In this document: positions 6,389 to 13,693 of the stretch, piece by piece
Layout of the letters: each line of letters opens with the position of its first letter
Position numbering within the stretch: position 1 is the first letter of the stretch
Source of the DNA: Marinobacterium sedimentorum
Lineage (GTDB): Bacteria; Pseudomonadota; Gammaproteobacteria; Pseudomonadales; Balneatricaceae
Assembly (NCBI RefSeq): GCF_024267675.1
Contig: NZ_JALDYX010000039.1
Location: forward strand, 1 to 38,065
Reading direction: 5' to 3'
Length of the DNA stretch: 38,065 bases
Made by a program: the position numbers and the translations under genes
The notes under the pieces: generated by a model
Database searches by the model: none
What the model was told of the DNA's origin: nothing
The model's input: only the letters and a program-made list of their open reading frames with translations

Positions 6389-6718
6389 TCATAACACTCT
6401 CATTGCATCTATATGCCAGCAGACACGTTCGAACACGGTTAAATCCCCCGTACTGATCAGTTCCAGGGGGGATTTCCCTTCGAAATACGGATCGTCGTGA
6501 AGGCTGGACATGTAACCGTACACGTCCTCGGGGTCGTCGAAGATTGTACTGAGATCTGAGTGAATATTGAGTACGAAGGTCACGCGCTCACATTGCTCAT
6601 CACTGAGGACCGCGGGAAATGGCTGGTCAGGATCTAGCTTCAGGATAGCGAGCGCCTGATTTGGCGTGCACTGCCACTGGACCAGAATATGCAGTGCTTC
6701 GGATAGGCCGGTGCTCAT
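6389..6718 (-). CDS. Orphan MbcA/ParS/Xre-type antitoxin (DUF2384-like)
   Basis: The 109-residue protein has an N-terminal helical part (EALHILVQWQCTPNQALAILKL) and a C-terminal toxin-binding segment of the kind found in MbcA/ParS antitoxins: a run of helices ending in a GKSPLELISTGD motif at about 84-95, then FERVCWHIDAM. Partners of this family are RES-domain toxins that destroy NAD+, and they normally lie directly downstream. No RES toxin gene is present on either side, so the gene is an orphan, perhaps an anti-addiction copy, or a DUF2384 protein with another job. It starts at the ATG at 6718. The MITE-like element ends 65 bases past its stop codon. Confidence 0.72.
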   Translation of the reverse strand: MSTGLSEALHILVQWQCTPNQALAILKLDPDQPFPAVLSDEQCERVTFVLNIHSDLSTIFDDPEDVYGYMSSLHDDPYFEGKSPLELISTGDLTVFERVCWHIDAMRVL

Positions 6719-6947
6719 GTGTTTAACCCCCGATCAGAGTCTTTAGGGTGTCCGGCCGGAATGTACTCTGCCACCGAACAAATGGGTCCTAGGTCAATTA
6801 CAGTATAGATACAGCCTCCGGGTACTTCTGCAGGAATGAGTGATCCCATTTATCTGTGCGGTTCGCGAACCGGGACATCTGTCTAAATTCCGGGGGCACT
6901 ATACTGATTCGGCGGTCCGAAATAATGATATCGCAGGAGATAGTGCC

Positions 6948-7712
6948 TTGAAGTGTCCAAAATGTGGCTACCTGCGACAAGATCAGGACAGCCATCTCAT
7001 GGAGGGTGTCTGCCCACAATGCGGCATCGCCTACTGTAAATGGAAAGAGAACCCGGTACCGGCGCAGGAACAGTCGTTCGTGCCTGAGCCGACGAATTAC
7101 AGCATCCAACCGGTGGAGCACTGGTCGAGGCGAGCCTTGAACCGGCTGCTCGAAGTGCCTGACTCAGTGGACTCGCACGCGTTCTGGGGCAGGGTCGCCC
7201 TGTTTATCGCATTCATCATCTGGGGCTGGTCGTTCATCCTTGGTGGTATCGACTGGCGCTCGATCGGTGGCTCATTTCTGCACAACGTGAACCTGCCTTT
7301 CCACGAGTTCGGCCATGTGCTGTTCAGGCCCTTCGGTCGCTTCATGACGATTCTGGGCGGCAGTCTGTTCCAGGTGCTGATGCCGCTGGGGCTGATGCTG
7401 GCGTTTATCATCCAGCGGCGCGACACCTTTGCGGCCAGCATCATGTTGTGGTGGTCCGGTCAGAACTTTATCGATGTATCCCCTTATATCGCCGATGCGT
7501 CCCACCGCGCCATTCCTCTGATTCTAGGGTTGAGCGAGGCGTATCATGATTGGGGCAATCTGCTGTCGATGACCGGAAGTCTGCACAGGGCAGGCATGTA
7601 CGCCGGTCTTTCCTTCGGTATCGGGGTTGCATTGATGCTGCTGAGCTTCTGCTGGGGTGGTTATCTGCTGTATCGTCAGCATCGAAATCTGAACAGGCTT
7701 AGACAGTTGTGA
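6948..7712 (+). CDS. Zinc-ribbon membrane protein with HExxH motif (M50-like)
   Basis: The 254-residue protein starts with a zinc ribbon: CPKC at residues 3-6 and CPQCGIAYC at about 24-32. It then has four or five membrane helices. The HEFGH motif at 119-123 lies in a membrane segment (NLPFHEFGHVLFRPFG), and NFIDVSPYIADA about 55 residues later could give the third metal ligand, as in site-2 proteases of family M50. It could be an intramembrane metalloprotease; the substrate is unknown. I place the start at TTG 6948 because AGGAGA lies 7 bases upstream and the zinc ribbon then begins at residue 2, as is common; the frame is open further upstream from a GTG at 6840. The last 82 bases of the gene are duplicated at 10743. 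Confidence 0.7.
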   Translation: MKCPKCGYLRQDQDSHLMEGVCPQCGIAYCKWKENPVPAQEQSFVPEPTNYSIQPVEHWSRRALNRLLEVPDSVDSHAFWGRVALFIAFIIWGWSFILGGIDWRSIGGSFLHNVNLPFHEFGHVLFRPFGRFMTILGGSLFQVLMPLGLMLAFIIQRRDTFAASIMLWWSGQNFIDVSPYIADASHRAIPLILGLSEAYHDWGNLLSMTGSLHRAGMYAGLSFGIGVALMLLSFCWGGYLLYRQHRNLNRLRQL

Positions 7713-7785
7713 TTTAACGGCAATCGAATTTCGAGGCCAGCGGGGTTCCCGAAACTCCCGAGAATTTCGTGTTCCATTGGGAGGT
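7631..7785 (+). repeat. Direct duplication, copy A
   Basis: It covers the last 82 bases of the HExxH protein gene and about 70 bases after it, and is repeated with scattered substitutions and a 10-bp length difference at 10743-10887. After the stop codon it carries a short relic of another gene (frame reading PETPENFVFHW) that continues further in copy B. The two copies are 3.1 kb apart in the same orientation. Confidence 0.8.
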
Positions 7786-7967
7786 GCGCAGGATGATGGT
7801 TCGGGTAAAGCCGATGCTTGATCGGGTGGATGACAGGGCAATTATCTGTTGTCTGACCCTGATGACGATACGCAACTGATCAAACGGCATGCTATATGCC
7901 AACCTAGCCTCGATGATCTTCGCCAACGCGCCTATGAATGACATTATCCACTGTGCCTCAGTCTTGA

Positions 7968-8000
7968 GGGAGGAGCCCTTGGCCCAGGCCGGCTCCTCCC
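7968..8000. terminator. GC-rich hairpin, possible weak terminator
   Basis: A perfect 10-bp stem GGGAGGAGCC/GGCTCCTCCC encloses a 13-base loop, 9 bases past the methyltransferase stop codon. No run of T follows on either strand, so intrinsic termination would be weak. The 250 bases to its left contain only the gene relic described with copy A of the duplication. Confidence 0.4.
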
Positions 8001-8008
8001 CCATGACA

Positions 8009-9076
8009 TCAGCGTCGTACCTCCAGGATCAGGTTAAAAGGGGTTTCAGCCGCGCGGCGAATGCGCGTGAACCCCGCCTTGCGAAACACCTCCGCCAGGC
8101 GCGCTTCGCCCGCCTGAGCGCCCAGGACGCGATGCCCGCCGTCCGAGATGGCGTGGGCGCAGCAAATCGTCGTCGAGGCCGCATAATACATTCGCGCCAC
8201 CGGCGAAATGTTGTCCTCGACGCGGTCGTTGGCGAAGGGCTCAATGAGTACCACCGTGCCATCGGGAGCCAGGGCGCTGGCCGCGTGCCGGGCGGCGGCG
8301 TCCGGATCGCCCATATCATGCAGGGCATCGAAGAAGCAGATGAGCCCGTAGTTCTTGCCGGGGTAGTCCACGGCCCGGGTCACCTCGAAAGTGACCCGCT
8401 CGCCCTGATCGGCCTCGTCGGCGAGGCACCGTGCTTCCTCAATCGAAGCGGCGTGCGCGTCGAAGCCGTGAAAGCGGGAACGCGGGAACGCATCGGCCAT
8501 CAACAGCGTCGAGTGGCCATGGCCGCAGCCAATATCGGCCACATCGATGCCGGCCTCGAGCCGTTCCACCACGCCGTCGAGCGCAGGCAGCCACTCCGAC
8601 ACGAGGCTGCCGCGATAGGCGTTGCGGTAGAAGGCCGCCACGCCGCAAAAAAGGCGGCCGTTGTGATCGCCCCAAGCGACACCCCGGCCAGTGCGGAAAG
8701 CCTCGATCGCTTTCGCCTCATCGAACCACATCGAGGCCGGTACGTTCCACGCGTGAGGGATATAGACTGGGCTGTCTTCATCTGCCAGCACCATGGCCTG
8801 CTCGCAAGAAAGTTCGTAGGTTTGGCTAACGGCGTGATAGTTGACGTAACCGCCCGCAGCCTGCGAATTCAGCCACTCGCTCACGTAACGCTCGGTGCAA
8901 CCGGTTCGCGCCGCCAGTTCCTTCGCGCTGATCGGGCCGGCGCCCGCCATGGCCTTGTAGAGCCCGAGCTTGCTGCCCAGGCTCACCATGACGCCGCCGT
9001 AGCCGGCGGACAGGTCGCCGACAGCGCGGGTGACGAAATCATTCAGTTTCGTTTGATCGATTACGGGTGTGTTCAT
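8009..9076 (-). CDS. SAM-dependent methyltransferase with N-terminal winged helix
   Basis: The 355-residue class I methyltransferase has an N-terminal winged-helix dimerisation region (about 20-95, with AKELAARTGCTERYVSEWL), a SAM-binding glycine loop VADIGCGHGHS at about 178-188, the acidic end of strand two (FHGFDAH) and the motif CFFDALHDMGDP. This layout matches the Rv2258c-like methyltransferase/regulator family, which acts on small molecules; the substrate is unknown. The ATG at 9076 was chosen: it opens MNTPVIDQTKLNDFV, while the open frame upstream overlaps the divergent regulator and looks non-coding. It is divergent from the GlxA-type regulator 150 bases away, which probably controls it. 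Confidence 0.85.
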   Translation of the reverse strand: MNTPVIDQTKLNDFVTRAVGDLSAGYGGVMVSLGSKLGLYKAMAGAGPISAKELAARTGCTERYVSEWLNSQAAGGYVNYHAVSQTYELSCEQAMVLADEDSPVYIPHAWNVPASMWFDEAKAIEAFRTGRGVAWGDHNGRLFCGVAAFYRNAYRGSLVSEWLPALDGVVERLEAGIDVADIGCGHGHSTLLMADAFPRSRFHGFDAHAASIEEARCLADEADQGERVTFEVTRAVDYPGKNYGLICFFDALHDMGDPDAAARHAASALAPDGTVVLIEPFANDRVEDNISPVARMYYAASTTICCAHAISDGGHRVLGAQAGEARLAEVFRKAGFTRIRRAAETPFNLILEVRR

Positions 9077-9226
9077 GGTTTCCGTCTCCTTCGTGTGGAT
9101 GATGGGTTGCGAACAACACACATAGGATCGCAAAGAAGCCCGTTTGACCCCAGAGCCGGAATCGCCTCGAATGGGTTCATTCGTGCCACGCCGTGGCCGC
9201 GGGCTTCTGCAAGAGGATAAGCCGCC

Positions 9227-10270
9227 ATGGCCACACCATCGCCCCACGCCGGACCGAACCCACCCCACGTCAGCCTGGTCGCGCTGCCCGATGCCGTGGT
9301 CTCCACGCTGACCGGCATTTTCGATGTCATGAATGCGTTCGCGCTCACGAACATGTTCGGGGCGAGCGTAGGCGCGCTGAGGCCATTTCACGTGGAGATC
9401 GTGGGCGAGGCGACAGGTCCTCTCGAGCTGGCGAGCGGTGTCCCGATCAATGTGCAGCGTGCGGTCGCCGATATCGAAACTACGGATATCGTTATCGTGC
9501 CTTCGGTGCTATTGCGCCCCTGTGGCTGGGAGAAGGGGCGTTATCCAAAACTGGTGGAGTGGACCCGGTCGATGTACGAGCGCGGGGCGGTTCTCTGCTC
9601 GGCCTGCTCGGGTATCTTTCTGCTGGCTGAGACAGGGCTCTTCGATGGCAAGGACACGACGGTGCACTTCGGCTACGCGCGTGCGTTCACGGCCGCCTAT
9701 CCAGGCGTGCCGATTCATCCGGAACGCGTGCTGGTCATCTCCGGCCTGCGCGAAGAGCTGGTGTGCTCGGGCGCATCGACGACCTGGCACGACTTGGTGC
9801 TCTATTTAATTGCGCGCTATGCCGGCGCGACTGCCGCGCAGGAGGTCGCGCGCATGTTCGCGCTGCAGTGGCACCAGGACGGTCTTGCGCCGTACATCGT
9901 TTTCGAGGGCAAAAGTGACCACGGCGACGCCGAGATCCAAAGCGCGCAGCGTTGGCTGGATAAGCACTTCTCGGTCGCCAACCCCGTGGAGGGAATGATA
10001 CAGCGCTCGCGACTCGCCGAGCGCACCTTTAAGCGGCGCTTTACAAGCGCTACCAGCCTCACGCCGATCGCCTACGTCCAGCGCCTGCGCGTCGAGGATG
10101 CGAAGCGCAGGCTGGAGCGGACAGAAACCAGCATCGACGAGATCAGTTGGCAGGTCGGCTATGAGGATCCGGCTTTCTTCCGGCGCCTGTTCAAGCGCAC
10201 GACGGGTATGACCCCCAGCGCCTATCGCAAGCGCTTTCGCATTCCAGATTTTGCTCGCCTTCACCTGTAG
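9227..10270 (+). CDS. GlxA-family AraC-type transcriptional regulator
   Basis: The 347-residue protein has two parts. Residues 15-200 are a DJ-1/PfpI-like amidotransferase domain (VSLVALPDAVVSTLTGIFDV; the nucleophile-elbow region is CSACSGIFLLAETGLF at about 125-140). Residues 245-340 are an AraC DNA-binding domain with two helix-turn-helix motifs (SRLAERTFKRRF... and ISWQVGYEDPAFFRRLFKRTTGMTPSAYRKRF). Such regulators sense small metabolites through the first domain, usually without catalysis. The ATG at 9227 follows an AGAGGATAA purine stretch. It is divergent from a methyltransferase, and the 150-bp gap is the probable operator region. It is followed within 45 bases by an attC site, so a non-cassette block meets the cassette array here. 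Confidence 0.9.
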   Translation: MATPSPHAGPNPPHVSLVALPDAVVSTLTGIFDVMNAFALTNMFGASVGALRPFHVEIVGEATGPLELASGVPINVQRAVADIETTDIVIVPSVLLRPCGWEKGRYPKLVEWTRSMYERGAVLCSACSGIFLLAETGLFDGKDTTVHFGYARAFTAAYPGVPIHPERVLVISGLREELVCSGASTTWHDLVLYLIARYAGATAAQEVARMFALQWHQDGLAPYIVFEGKSDHGDAEIQSAQRWLDKHFSVANPVEGMIQRSRLAERTFKRRFTSATSLTPIAYVQRLRVEDAKRRLERTETSIDEISWQVGYEDPAFFRRLFKRTTGMTPSAYRKRFRIPDFARLHL

Positions 10271-10311
10271 GGCAGGTGGTTCGATGCCTGACAGGCTACC
10301 TTTATCATGAT

Positions 10312-10370
10312 GCTCAACAAGGCGCTTCAGCGGACGTGCTGTCGCTCGCCGCTGAGCTTTGGCGTTAGGC
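10312..10370 (+). repeat. attC recombination site
   Basis: The 59-bp site has perfect consensus boxes GCTCAAC (10312-10318) and GTTAGGC (10364-10370). The arms GGCGCTTCAGCGG and CCGCTGAGCTTTGGC pair with unpaired bases, and the short central loop is typical of compact attC sites. A small gene starts 6 bases after it. Confidence 0.8.
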
Positions 10371-10375
10371 AGCGT

Positions 10376-10672
10376 ATGAAAAATGCTCGCAACCGACTGA
10401 AGAACGCGGAGCTGCTGTCGCTCATCGGCGCCTGCATTGCCACAGGCGGCATCGCGCTGTTCCTCCAATCCTGGCTGGAGCCGTTCAAGCTTCTTCTCTT
10501 GCTCGGCGGTCTTGTGGTGCATGCAGCTGCGATGTACTACCGGCATCGTCTGGAGAGGGCCGCGGGTAGCATGCCGACTCATTGGGAGAGGTGGCTGTAC
10601 TGGTCCTGCTGGCTCATCTTGGCAATGCTGGCTTTCTATATCCTGGCAGTTGGCACTAGCCAGTCCTCATAG
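10376..10672 (+). CDS. Small hypothetical membrane protein (cassette gene)
   Basis: I do not recognise this 98-residue protein. A charged start (MKNARNRLKNAE) is followed by two or three hydrophobic segments: about 13-30 (LLSLIGACIATGGIALFL), 37-53 (LLLLLGGLVVHAAAMYY) and 74-93 (YWSCWLILAMLAFYILAV). A basic loop separates the second and third. It is an integral inner-membrane protein of unknown function. The ATG at 10376 directly follows the attC core with no clear ribosome site, which is common in cassettes. An upstream in-frame ATG at 10307 would put attC sequence into the protein and is less likely. No attC follows; the cassette appears cut off by the duplicated segment that starts at 10743. 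Confidence 0.6.
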   Translation: MKNARNRLKNAELLSLIGACIATGGIALFLQSWLEPFKLLLLLGGLVVHAAAMYYRHRLERAAGSMPTHWERWLYWSCWLILAMLAFYILAVGTSQSS

Positions 10673-10742
10673 GTGGCATCCATCATCAGGGTGATTAGAA
10701 CCGTACTTGAAGACCAGACTTTACATGAAGAGTTGCCGGGCT

Positions 10743-10887
10743 ATTGATGCTGCTGAGTTTCTGCTGGGGTGGCTATCTGCTGTATCGCCAGCATCGAAAC
10801 CTGAACAGGCTTCCTTAGCAGCAACCGAATTCCGGGGCCAATGGGGTCCCCGAAACTCCCGAGAACTTTGAGTTCCACCGGGAGGCG
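10743..10887 (+). repeat. Direct duplication, copy B
   Basis: It repeats 7631-7785: the frame first reads the C-terminus of the HExxH protein (MLLSFCWGGYLLYRQHRNLNRL, then TAG at 10816), after which the relic gene frame opens. Only the tail of the HExxH gene is present. Confidence 0.8.
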
Positions 10888-11132
10888 GAAGGCGGCGCCG
10901 TCTACTTCGATAGGCACGGCGATCGTCCGAACGCCGCTGACGGGTTCACCAGCGTCTGGACCGGCGATAACGAGACCGAAACCGGCGGCTCCCTTGCTGC
11001 GTTGTTCGACGGCTCGCACGGCTGGTTCTGGCAGAACAACGGCCCCGCGCCAGTGACCATCCACCCCTGTGCAGAGGACTCGGAAGTGAAGGCCGAACGG
11101 AGCGCTCGGCCTTCGGCGGGATTACTCCACTG
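10819..11132 (+). pseudogene. C-terminal fragment of a transmembrane anchor-type protein
   Basis: An open frame without a start codon, directly after an in-frame TAG, reads PETPENFEFHREAEGG, then VYFDRHGDRP, DGFTSVWTG and LFDGSHGWFWQNNGPAPVTI. The pattern 'D-x-HG ... FDGxHGWFWQNxGxxPVTI' matches the C-terminal domain of proteins usually annotated as transmembrane anchor proteins. The membrane helix and N-terminus are missing. The far end runs into the stop of the minus-strand qorB fragment, overlapping it by 11 bases. The same gene is present as an even shorter relic after copy A of the duplication, so it was probably once the neighbour of the HExxH gene. Confidence 0.6.
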
Positions 11133-11571
11133 ACACCAGCGCCTGCTTGATCGACTCGGCAATCGGTGTTGTCGGGCGACCGGTCAGTGCGCTCAGCTGT
11201 TTGCTGTCGTCGTACAGGCCGCCCTTGGACGCACCGGTATCGGATTCTGCCAGCAGGGTCGCGATGGGTTCCGGCAGCCCGGCGCCGACCAGCGCCTGCC
11301 GGTACTCGGCTTCCGGCAGGTTCTCGTAGCTGATCGCCTTGCCGGATTGTACGGCGATCTCGGCGGCGAGTTCGCGCAGCGTATAGGAGTCGTCCCCGGC
11401 CAGTTCGTAGACCTTCCCTGCCTGCTCGCCGGCCAGCAGTACGGCTGCGGCGGCTGCGGCATAGTCGGCCCGGGAGGCAGAAGAGATACGGCTGTCTCCG
11501 GCGCAGCCCATGACCGCCCCGAACTGCAGTGCCGCAGGCACGCCCGCGGTGTAGTTCTCGCTGACCCCCAT
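11122..11571 (-). pseudogene. Truncated NAD(P)H-quinone oxidoreductase, QorB/YtfG-like
   Basis: The 149-residue frame corresponds to the C-terminal half of QorB-type NmrA/SDR quinone reductases, normally about 285 residues. Recognisable segments are ENYTAGVPAALQFGAVMG, RISSASRADYAAAAAAVLL, KVYELAGDDSYTLRELAAEI, NLPEAEYRQALVGAGLPEPI, and a C-terminal GRPTTPIAESI. The whole N-terminal Rossmann half with the NADP-binding glycine motif is gone. Left of the break (beyond 11571) the sequence turns into unrelated DNA, including a plus-strand frame tail ending at 11671 (WIELNLLKVMEAQ) that I cannot place. The remaining piece cannot bind cofactor, so it is a gene remnant although its own frame is open. 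Confidence 0.75.
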
Positions 11572-11671
11572 GGGAAAGGAGGTCGCGGAGAAGGTGGCCG
11601 ACCTGGCGAACTGGATAGAGCTGAACCTGCTGAAGGTGATGGAAGCTCAAGCTCTTGCCGCAGCGGATTAA

Positions 11672-12258
11672 TGCAACGCACTGGGCCCGTACAATCTCCC
11701 ACACCCTCATCAGGCTTCCAAACCACAGCTATTGTGTAACGGCCCCAAACCGCGACGTCGACAGCATCTTCGGCTTTCGCCGCTGTCCCGGTTCTTTCAC
11801 GGTCGTGCGGAGCCTTTCCAGGCCCGGGAAGCCGAAAGCGGGCTATCGTTACTGTTGTGGCTCGATTCCGTGGCCGCTAGTCGACGTCGGCTTTGCGCAT
11901 CAAAAGACGGAAGGGCGGTAGCGTGCCCGCTCAACGGTGCAAAGGCCGCTCAATCCCGGCAGGGACGGTAGCTACATCAATGCAATTTTTATTCATTATG
12001 TGGCGAAAAAAGGAATAATGGGTTAGTACGAAATCCAAGATCAGATGGATCCTTTATGGGGTTGGGTTTCTATTGCCGATGCTGGCATTGTTTGGATGTG
12101 GTGGGTTCAATGAAGGGTCGATGAAGGGGCGATGAAGGTCTCGAGTTGCTTTATCGGGTTTAGTGCATTCGAGGAATAAGAAGCGCAGCGGCCTTGCCGC
12201 GTGCTACTCAACACTAACGTCAGGGCTACGTGTGACCAGTTTCTAAGTTGGAGGCTCT
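11672..12258. other. 587-bp gap: decayed DNA with a lipoprotein-leader-like fragment
   Basis: No complete gene is visible. At 12022-12135 the plus-strand frame reads a classic lipoprotein leader (WILYGVGFLLPMLALFGCGG, lipobox LFGC) that stops after about 37 codons and has no usable ATG, GTG or TTG at its beginning. It may be a broken small lipoprotein. Near 12213-12226 the sequence CTAACGTCAGGGC resembles a mutated attC right core, just before the next cassette-type gene. The remainder shows nothing I can name. Confidence 0.35.
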
Positions 12259-12555
12259 ATGGATCATGATGAAAACATTGAAATAGGGATGTGCTGGTTT
12301 GATGAAGAGCAATGGAACCTGCTGAGAGAGTTGGACCCAGAGGGTACTGACGATACCTATGAGGACTGGCGAAAGAATGCCAATAAGGCGTTTTATGATA
12401 TACGCGCTTCTGGCCATAAAATTGTAAAAGTAGCAGTAAAAATAGATGAGTTTCTGGCGTGGTGTGAAGAAAAAAATTATGAACCTGTAAGTTTTTCGAG
12501 GTCGGAGTATGCGTCATTCAAGCTCCGACAGGCTCATGAAAAAAATAAAAACTAA
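12259..12555 (+). CDS. Hypothetical protein, type common in integron cassettes
   Basis: The 98-residue acidic protein begins MDHDENIEIGMCWFDEEQWNLL and carries a YEDWRKNANKAF segment, then a KIVKVAVKIDEFLAWCEEKNYEP stretch of alternating strand and helix. The same layout ('xxFDxEQWxxL... TYEEWRKNA... IDxxEFxxWC') is familiar from unannotated cassette genes of Vibrio-type integrons, from memory and without a function. The ATG at 12259 has a GGAGG ribosome site 5 bases upstream, so it does not depend on the integron promoter for translation. Its stop overlaps the start of an attC-like block. Confidence 0.7.
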   Translation: MDHDENIEIGMCWFDEEQWNLLRELDPEGTDDTYEDWRKNANKAFYDIRASGHKIVKVAVKIDEFLAWCEEKNYEPVSFSRSEYASFKLRQAHEKNKN

Positions 12556-12630
12556 CCCGAGGGCCAAGCGCCCTCGCAATGCGGGCCGGAACTTCCGCTA
12601 CGCTGCAACCCCTTACCCGCAACGTTCGGC
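12550..12630 (+). repeat. Degenerate attC-like site
   Basis: It starts in the stop region of the preceding gene (ACTAAC at 12551) and ends GCAACGTTCGGCCG, one base different from the right end of the attC at 349-426 (GCAACGTTAGGCCG). A GAGGGC/GCCCTC hairpin lies at the left. Pairing of the inner arms is poor, so the call rests mainly on position and on the right core. Confidence 0.4.
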
Positions 12631-12655
12631 CGCTGGGAAATTCAAGGATTTTTAA

Positions 12656-13135
12656 ATGCAGAGAGTTGTGCTTTTGGTTGATGTTCAAAATGTGTATTAC
12701 ACAACCAGGCAAGTATTCGGAGCAAACTTTGATTACAACACATTTTGGTCAGTTGCCACTGAAAATAGACAAGTCATAAAATCTGTAGCCTATGCCATAG
12801 ACAAGGGTGATAAGAAGCAAAGAGAGTTTCAAAACATATTGAGAGCCATTGGTTTTGAAGTAAAGCTAAAACCTTTTATACAGAGAGCCGACGGCTCTGC
12901 AAAAGGTGATTGGGACGTCGGCATTACCATTGATGCTTTAGAGTACTCGGAGCAAGCGGATATAATCGTTCTTGTTTCAGGTGATGGCGATTTTGATATT
13001 CTTGTAAATAAGCTGCGGATCGAAAAAGGCAAGGTTGTTGAGGTTTATGGGGTTGCTAAATTAACAGCCACGTCGCTGTTAAATGCGGCAGACAGGTTTA
13101 TACCGATAAATAACGAGCTGCTTTTGAAATCGTAG
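12656..13135 (+). CDS. NYN-domain (LabA/DUF88-like) protein
   Basis: The 159-residue protein is a stand-alone NYN domain, a PIN-like fold found in RNases. Key acidic residues are visible: D10 and N12 (LLVDVQNVYY), D82 (GDWDVGITIDALEY) and D105/D107 (LVSGDGDFDILV), the expected metal-binding cluster. It is therefore a candidate metal-dependent nuclease acting on RNA; known relatives include LabA-type regulators and the NYN nucleases of defence or tRNA turnover systems. The ATG at 12656 follows AAGGA by 8 bases. The gene is AT-rich, begins 25 bases after an attC-like core and has no visible attC after it. A role in phage defence or stress is possible but is inference. Confidence 0.85.
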   Translation: MQRVVLLVDVQNVYYTTRQVFGANFDYNTFWSVATENRQVIKSVAYAIDKGDKKQREFQNILRAIGFEVKLKPFIQRADGSAKGDWDVGITIDALEYSEQADIIVLVSGDGDFDILVNKLRIEKGKVVEVYGVAKLTATSLLNAADRFIPINNELLLKS

Positions 13136-13450
13136 TGGATGTTTGGGTGGGCGCCTTTGCGTGGCAGTTTCTCGGTAAAAGAGGCGATCAGTGGCAATAT
13201 TAGCGCCCTGTTGGTCATGGTGCTGTTCAAGTGAAAAGCTGATTGTTTGCAGGCGCCACCGTTCTTCCTGCCACTCAGAGAGCCCATCGCGGGCTTTCGG
13301 TTTCGTGCTTTTTCGTGGCCGCTGGCATCGGATTCTTGGCTGCCTATTTTCCAATCAAGTGTTACGAACCTTAGGTGTATGTTCGTGTTGACGTACGTAC
13401 GTACGGGATGGCGTACACTGGTGGAAAATTGAACAGGCTGGAGGTGCGTC
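13136..13450 (+). promoter_or_regulatory. Non-coding gap with promoter/operator of second yefM
   Basis: Most of this 315-bp stretch shows nothing recognisable apart from a short AGCCC/GGGCT hairpin near 13281. At 13392-13405 lies a perfect 14-bp palindrome of alternating CGTA, overlapping a TTGACG hexamer (13388-13393); TACACT at 13414-13419 is a possible -10, although the 20-base spacer is long. The GTAC-rich palindrome upstream of an antitoxin gene is a likely autoregulatory operator. Confidence 0.5.
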
Positions 13451-13693
13451 ATGACTGGAATTACCGCAACTGAAGCGCGCAGCAACCTGTATCGATTGAT
13501 TGATGAAACGGCCGAATCCCACCAGCCGATTGTCATCATGGGTAAGCGAAACAAGGCAGTTCTGATCTCGGAGGAGGACTGGGCTGCGGTTCAGGAAACG
13601 CTTTACCTGCTTTCGGTTCCAGGTATGCGGGAATCCATTCGCGAGGGAATGGATACCCCTGTCGATGTGTGCGATGAGAAGCTGGACTGGTGA
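13451..13693 (+). CDS. yefM: YefM/Phd-family antitoxin (second pair)
   Basis: The 80-residue antitoxin has the Phd/YefM DNA-binding fold (TGITATEARSNLYRLIDETAESHQPIVIMGKRNKAVLISEEDW) and a short C-terminal toxin-binding tail ending DEKLDW. It differs clearly from the antitoxin at 3172-3444, so the two pairs are independent acquisitions rather than copies. A GGAGG ribosome site precedes the ATG at 13451. It shares the sequence GTGA with the toxin gene (4-base overlap), which couples their translation. It should bind the palindrome at 13392-13405. Part of its 3' end is repeated at 14417-14462. Confidence 0.93.
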   Translation: MTGITATEARSNLYRLIDETAESHQPIVIMGKRNKAVLISEEDWAAVQETLYLLSVPGMRESIREGMDTPVDVCDEKLDW

